A stretch of DNA of 64,000 nt from contig JAIYDI010000019.1 in the NCBI GenBank assembly GCA_027487555.1, positions 1 to 64,000 of the forward strand, written 5' to 3'. Numbering within the stretch: position 1 is the stretch's first letter; the number at the start of each line of letters is the position of its first letter. Below are positions 60,701 through 64,000 of this stretch, piece by piece. This DNA comes from Hyphomicrobiales bacterium. Its GTDB lineage: Bacteria; Pseudomonadota; Alphaproteobacteria; Rhizobiales; Devosiaceae. The notes under the pieces were generated by a model. That model was not told the DNA's origin and made no database searches. It saw only the letters and a list, made by a program, of their open reading frames with translations. A program made the translations under genes and the position numbers.

Positions 60701-63572
60701 CGGATCGCGGCTCGAAGCACTTGAAGCCGTAGTGTCGCGTCATGTGACCACACTTGACACCGTTCTTGCCGGCCACACGTCCGGACTCGATACCCGCCTC
60801 TCGGCTGGTGCGGGTGTGTTCGACGGTCTCGCACGCGATGTGGGCGTTACCATCGAAGCGGCTGCGCGCGCCACTACCGAGCGGGCAGCCGGACTGTTGC
60901 TCGACTTGCGCGTGCAATCGGCCGCGCTCGAAGAGTCGCTTTCGAGTCACCGTACGCATTTGGCTGAGACGCTTGACGGCGGTCGCAGCGGCATAGTCGA
61001 CATGCTCGACGAGCGGCTGCCGCGCCTGGTCGAGTCCGTGAGCGAGAGGGTCGGTGCCGTCGACAAGGCGGTCGAAGTGCACGTTGCTCGTCTCGACACG
61101 GCAAGCCGGAGCTTTGTTGAAACTGTCGGCCGGACCAGCGGGGAACTCGTGGCGACGCTGGGCGCGCAAGGCGAGGCGCTCGCAGCCAATATGGCGAGCA
61201 GCTCGGAGAAAGCCGTCGCGGTGCTGGTCGGGCAGGTCGAATCGTCGCTGGGACAAATCTCGAGCGAGGTGGCGGGCCTCGGAGACACGGTCAACTCTGC
61301 GGCAGCCAAGGCCAGTTCCGATCTTGGACGGCTCGTGGAACTCGCTGTCCTGGATATCGGCGCGGCGGAATCGCGGGTGGGAGAGCGGATCGAACGGCTG
61401 TCCGAGGGTATAAGGCGGTCAGCCGAGGATCTGGTGGATGGCATGGGTGGGGCCGCTGATCTGGCGCGCACGGACCTGATGCGCATCATCGACGACCGGC
61501 TTGGCGTACTGCCGGAGGCGATTGTTACCCGCACGCAGATTGCGGCAGAAACCCTGGCCGAAATCAGCGGCTCGACCAATGCTGCATTGGTCAACGCCAT
61601 GGGAGAGCTTGGCCAACTGGCCGATCGCCTCGATGTGGTTATCGCCGACCGTCTGGCTGGCGTTGCGCAGTCGATACTGTCCGATGTCGGAACCATAGCG
61701 TCCGGTCTCGATCTCAGTCTTGGTGGCGCTATGTCGAAACTCCAGGGGGCCGCTGCGACCATCGACGAACTCGTCTCGATGAAGGCGGTTGCTGCCGCCG
61801 AAGCGATGGAGCGGCGTCTCAGCGACACCTCGGCCGCCATTGCGCGCTCGAGCGAAGAGCTTACCCAATTGGTAGTTGACCGGGCTGCTGGCCTTGAATC
61901 GACCATGAGAGCGCAAAGCGGCACCTTCGTCAGCGCGCTCGAGGCGAGTACCCGCCACGCCGAGGAGAACCTGGCTCGCACAAGCAGTACATTGACCGAG
62001 GAAATCGCGTCGCTGTCGGGGCAGTGGAAGGAGGAGGGAGGCAATCTCGCCGATCTGTTGCAGAAGGCGCAGGAGGCGTTCAAGGCGCTGCGTACCGATT
62101 TGGGCGCTGAGACGAATGCTTACGCCACGGCTTTGGGTGAGGCCGTCGCAACCATGAAGGTGAACGGCACGGAGGTCGAGGTCCAGGTCGCCGGCCTGAA
62201 GCGCGCGATGGTGGATACGAATGCCCAGCTTGAAACGCTGAGCGGCGATCTTGCCAATCGCACTTTGGCGCTCGACCTGATGTCGCACCGCCTGCAGGGG
62301 CAGAGCAACACGGCCGCCCATCGTGCGGATGCCCAACTCCAGGAACTCGAGCGGCTGATCGGCGAAGTGCCGCGGCGGCTCGGCGAGATCGCTGGTCCTG
62401 TTCGGGCCATGGTCGAAACGCTGCGCGCCGATCTCGATGCGACCCAGCGCGCCGTCGCCGAGGCGGAGACCAGCACGCTGTCTGCAATCGAAGCAAACCG
62501 CACGCGGGTCGTCGACAAGGTGACCGAGACCCGCGAATTCGTCGGCGCCGTGCTGGCGACTGGCACGAAGGAGATCGAGGGCAGCCTCGTTGCCGTTGCT
62601 GCTCAGGTTGAGTCAGCCATGACGCGGGCTCTTGCGGGCGTCGAGCATCGGGTTGCGGGCAGCACGACTGCCATCAAGGCGGCGCTGGGCGGCAATGCCG
62701 AGAAAATCGATGCCGCTGTGGGCGCATTGTCCAAGCGGATCCAGAAGAGTCTGGCAGTCGGGACCGAGACGCTCACCATGGCACTCGACAAGAGCGCCAC
62801 GAGCGTTGAGGAGGCGCTGCATACGACATCACGCCGCACCGTCAAGCAGATCGGCGCACTGGCCGATACCACCATCTTCGAAGGCAGAAAGGCCGGCGAG
62901 AGCGTCAAGGCCTCGCACCTCACGCTGATTGGAGAGATTCAGACGAGTGTGGCCGAAACACAGAAGGAATTGCGGCAGGCCGGCTCATCGGTGAAGAAGG
63001 CGGCGCTCGAGGTGCAGGAGGAGATCGGGCTTGCCCGGACGTCGATCGGTGCCGCTCTGGTCGACATGCCGCGCGAGCCCAAGGGGAGCCCGCCGCCATT
63101 TCGGCACGCCTCAGGCGGCAGCGCCCGCGATACCAATACGGTGCGGGTTCCCCAGACGGTGTTGCCGCTGCCGGCGCGCAACCCGCGCGCGGTGACCGGG
63201 GCAGTTGTTGCGTTTGCCACGCCCACCCCCGAGGTGACCTATCTCAACCAGCTGATTGCCCAGACGGAGCAGTTCTTCGTGTCGGGAGCGCTGCGCCAGG
63301 CTTGGGATGCCCACAGGGCGGGGCAGGTTTCGTGTTTCGGGCCGGAGCTCTACACCGACAAGGGGCGTGAGGCCACGGCTGGCGTTGCTCAGAAGCTCGG
63401 GGCCGAGCCTGCCTTCGCAGAGGTGGCGGATAAATTCCTGTCGGAGTTCGAAGCGCAGATGCGCGAGGAAGCCAAGGCGCCGGATGCCACTGAGGCTGTG
63501 CAGGCCTTGATGGCAAGCGTACGCGGTACCGCTTATGCGTTTTTGGCGCTTGCAGCGGGACGAATAAAGTAA
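57798..63572 (+). CDS. Giant membrane-anchored coiled-coil protein (GPR/RgsE-like polar-growth scaffold candidate)
   Basis: About 1,924 residues from the ATG at 57798 (in-frame GTG 57642 and ATG 57750 are alternatives). An acidic/proline-rich cytoplasmic start is followed by two hydrophobic segments (about 84-104 FVPLAGAGTLALLLGGIWAIS; 116-135 WVIPGLTCAIVGLCGVAWS). Then about 1,600 residues of near-continuous amphipathic helix with repeating units of the type R-x3-L-x3-L-x6-L and frequent LDxR or RAxELxxxL pieces (LASHR-like SHGDRLVSSISERGDAVRDG). The last 120 residues (PEVTYLNQLIAQTEQFFVSG, ALRQAWDAHRAGQVSCFGPELYTDKG) look like a separate globular domain. Size and layout fit the Growth Pole Ring protein of Agrobacterium (about 2,100 residues). 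Confidence 0.75.
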   Translation: MSGMQSSLRAEDREALLNAVAEGLAEVSLGSRAAPEPRAEEDAQSSQVESEAPARRLAEPENVANDRDGPALPPRRAPKRRDAFVPLAGAGTLALLLGGIWAISGTVPVFGNPAHWVIPGLTCAIVGLCGVAWSRLRRPEEQVASVPIANMKAEVKSTRDDLGQLGSEVDAMHRRLSELGELMERAMAGASAAGSVGAARLRDAVGELATERHAVASAAEAMRDSLRSGGTAALWEMEAGAEKILAQIRAAGTALNSELDNRAASLSAAIDYRTQSLQKLLSQGGLSLLDQLRDAGTQAATSIEAVGARIGQSLTAQTEAAEAVIGGTSRELDEQMHVHLNTMQSRLQSALLELSAGIDDAADRTGRKISGFTTGSIADFEARLDSAALSIEAMLRNSERVLGAQNSELMARLERNREDISAAAALLSEAYNGNSGTIAEIVDRGIVDVRAGLEEVRQAAAEIVAGSADTVAVAIETQAVRAAELLAVEADKVDAAFGINLGRLDRMVGGRTQELSGALEARVEAFAHLLSTKAVEIGQTFDSRVGDLSDVIVSRTTQLATIADRAAELDETVLSRGQAIEQSLSELTARFDASIEAGTIALTAGLDGRNAAIGAILARRAGELEGHLDAVSLRIDALIVQRGGSLVDALAERSAALVDAVEKLQAGFAARADLVEVAIDEKLTAFDDVVGHRSRELTESLAHRARKLSEALTESSDLLVNALDSHGDRLVSSISERGDAVRDGLRQGVFRLVEDMKEQTERLEEGLSNGVAAVTGRLDQVAAEIEGGVTERVAALIDLVGDRAGQLDATLADTAMSVTEALEARTTAIESSVAAGMAELEAGAELLEARLSALVASVAAQIAEQGAKASSELQLGTSSLSATLDSRRDEMSSMLSEARTALTGLLDANASRAAEIIASGRDAIDHSLMGGVGAIELSLTGSVELAAAVAARAAQKLEASGEDLSRLLGSRLEALEAVVSRHVTTLDTVLAGHTSGLDTRLSAGAGVFDGLARDVGVTIEAAARATTERAAGLLLDLRVQSAALEESLSSHRTHLAETLDGGRSGIVDMLDERLPRLVESVSERVGAVDKAVEVHVARLDTASRSFVETVGRTSGELVATLGAQGEALAANMASSSEKAVAVLVGQVESSLGQISSEVAGLGDTVNSAAAKASSDLGRLVELAVLDIGAAESRVGERIERLSEGIRRSAEDLVDGMGGAADLARTDLMRIIDDRLGVLPEAIVTRTQIAAETLAEISGSTNAALVNAMGELGQLADRLDVVIADRLAGVAQSILSDVGTIASGLDLSLGGAMSKLQGAAATIDELVSMKAVAAAEAMERRLSDTSAAIARSSEELTQLVVDRAAGLESTMRAQSGTFVSALEASTRHAEENLARTSSTLTEEIASLSGQWKEEGGNLADLLQKAQEAFKALRTDLGAETNAYATALGEAVATMKVNGTEVEVQVAGLKRAMVDTNAQLETLSGDLANRTLALDLMSHRLQGQSNTAAHRADAQLQELERLIGEVPRRLGEIAGPVRAMVETLRADLDATQRAVAEAETSTLSAIEANRTRVVDKVTETREFVGAVLATGTKEIEGSLVAVAAQVESAMTRALAGVEHRVAGSTTAIKAALGGNAEKIDAAVGALSKRIQKSLAVGTETLTMALDKSATSVEEALHTTSRRTVKQIGALADTTIFEGRKAGESVKASHLTLIGEIQTSVAETQKELRQAGSSVKKAALEVQEEIGLARTSIGAALVDMPREPKGSPPPFRHASGGSARDTNTVRVPQTVLPLPARNPRAVTGAVVAFATPTPEVTYLNQLIAQTEQFFVSGALRQAWDAHRAGQVSCFGPELYTDKGREATAGVAQKLGAEPAFAEVADKFLSEFEAQMREEAKAPDATEAVQALMASVRGTAYAFLALAAGRIK

Positions 63573-63619
63573 TCAGTCAATTTTCGATACATTTTGGCGG
63601 CAGTACCGTTGGGTGTGGG

Positions 63620-63653
63620 GCGGCGTGAACCTAATAAATCTGGTTCACGCCGC
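63620..63653 (+). terminator. Terminator after the giant coiled-coil gene
   Basis: GCGGCGTGAACC and GGTTCACGCCGC form a perfect 12-bp stem around TAATAAATCT, 47 bases after the stop codon, followed by TGCTTTAGG. It isolates the two coiled-coil genes from the ORF at the window end. Confidence 0.75.
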
Positions 63654-63758
63654 TGCTTTAGGTATCACTGATTTGCATGGGTGTGGCGGATATGCGCCAG
63701 GAAATCTGGAAATACAGGCTAACTTGCTTGTTTGAGTATTTTGTAGTGGGGGTGCGGT

Positions 63759-64000
63759 GTGATTGGGTTGGTATGCGCTGACATCCGTGAGGCTGAAGAC
63801 TGGCAAGACGAACTTGCGCGGCATGGCTTTGGTTGCGTTGTCGTGGCGGGCCTTGCTCCCGGCAATGACTCGTTGTTGGCGGCGTGCCGCCTCGTGGTGG
63901 TGGATGAGGCCTGCGTTCCGGCCTTCCTTGATCACCAGGCCCGTCTGAGCACCGCTGCAGGCGATGTACTGGTCCTCGTGGCCGTGACGGATCACGACAA
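63759..64000 (+). CDS. Partial ORF running off the window, receiver-like N-terminus
   Basis: An open frame from GTG at 63759 to the window end with no stop (80 residues); an in-frame TAG at 63744 limits the start, and GGGGG lies 7 bases upstream. Translation begins VIGLVCADIREAEDWQDELA and goes on RHGFGCVVVAGLAPGNDSLL, then AACRLVVVDEACVPAFLDHQ and GDVLVLVAVTDHD. Strand-helix alternation with a VVVDE at the place of the phosphoacceptor Asp resembles a response-regulator receiver fold, but the N-terminal acidic pair is weak. Only the full gene can tell. Confidence 0.5.
   Translation, partial: MIGLVCADIREAEDWQDELARHGFGCVVVAGLAPGNDSLLAACRLVVVDEACVPAFLDHQARLSTAAGDVLVLVAVTDHD

Noticed and set aside
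54176..63572. Reading the repetitive coiled-coil genes as adhesins or phage tail tape-measure proteins
   Set aside because: There is no signal peptide, autotransporter end, RTX repeat or phage neighbour. The two membrane segments near the N-terminus fit an inner-membrane scaffold better.

Overview
The window is high-GC DNA, densely packed with short, often overlapping gene junctions (ATGA, TGATG). It starts in the 3' end of a 5S rRNA gene. RirA with its three cluster cysteines, an IRO-like box upstream of it, and giant coiled-coil proteins that resemble the polar-growth ring factors of rod-shaped Rhizobiales all point to an alphaproteobacterium of the Hyphomicrobiales (Rhizobiales), probably on the chromosome. 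The genus cannot be fixed from the sequence alone. I saw no transposase, integrase, CRISPR array or tRNA.

Region 1 (0.3-13.4 kb) is a nitrogen-salvage locus. A leftward cluster runs from an AtzB/8-oxoguanine-deaminase-like amidohydrolase through a BMP-type ABC importer (binding protein, two permeases, double ATPase), formamidase, biuret hydrolase, a second isochorismatase-fold hydrolase, AtzG, AtzE and AtzH to a FadR-type GntR regulator. A divergent allophanate hydrolase (AtzF amidase half) lies beyond it. The C-terminal half of AtzF is missing there but exists as a separate gene at 30.7 kb. Together these import ureide or triazine-like compounds and strip them to ammonia and CO2. TGTATGCA/TGTATACA-type sites upstream of the importer operon and of both AtzF halves suggest one regulon.

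Region 2 (13.6-19 kb) holds a Dabb-domain protein and a leftward sulfonate-type operon: FMN-dependent monooxygenase, FMN reductase and SsuABC-like transporter. Region 3 (19-26.4 kb) is mixed metabolism: enolase-superfamily enzyme, fumarylacetoacetase-family hydrolase, RecD-like helicase, methyltransferase, two aldo/keto reductases and TrhO. Region 4 (26.5-32.1 kb) has rirA, then a rearranged Rieske oxygenase in which the Rieske domain sits on the reductase polypeptide and the catalytic subunit has lost its cluster site, a GST, the orphan AtzF C-domain and an SDR.

Region 5 (32.2-38.8 kb) is a LacI-controlled sugar operon: binding protein, two permeases, an intracellular GH32/43-like beta-propeller hydrolase and an MsmK/UgpC ATPase. 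Region 6 (39-44.3 kb) has a DCC-family protein, a MerR-ATPase fusion, a thioredoxin/CcdA pair, a GntR regulator divergent from mannonate dehydratase, and a small membrane protein. Region 7 (44.3-52.7 kb) is sugar-acid catabolism: a PhyH-type dioxygenase, KdgD, a binding protein, an ABC permease with MalF and MalG fused in one chain, GudD, and a divergent enolase-superfamily dehydratase. KdgD and GudD convert glucarate to 2-oxoglutarate semialdehyde. A shared 12-mer upstream of uxuA and the glucarate genes suggests joint GntR control.

Region 8 (53-64 kb) contains a divergent nucleoside-phosphorylase-like protein, a small unknown ORF, and two consecutive giant membrane-anchored coiled-coil proteins (about 1,090 and 1,920 residues). 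The window ends inside a receiver-like ORF.
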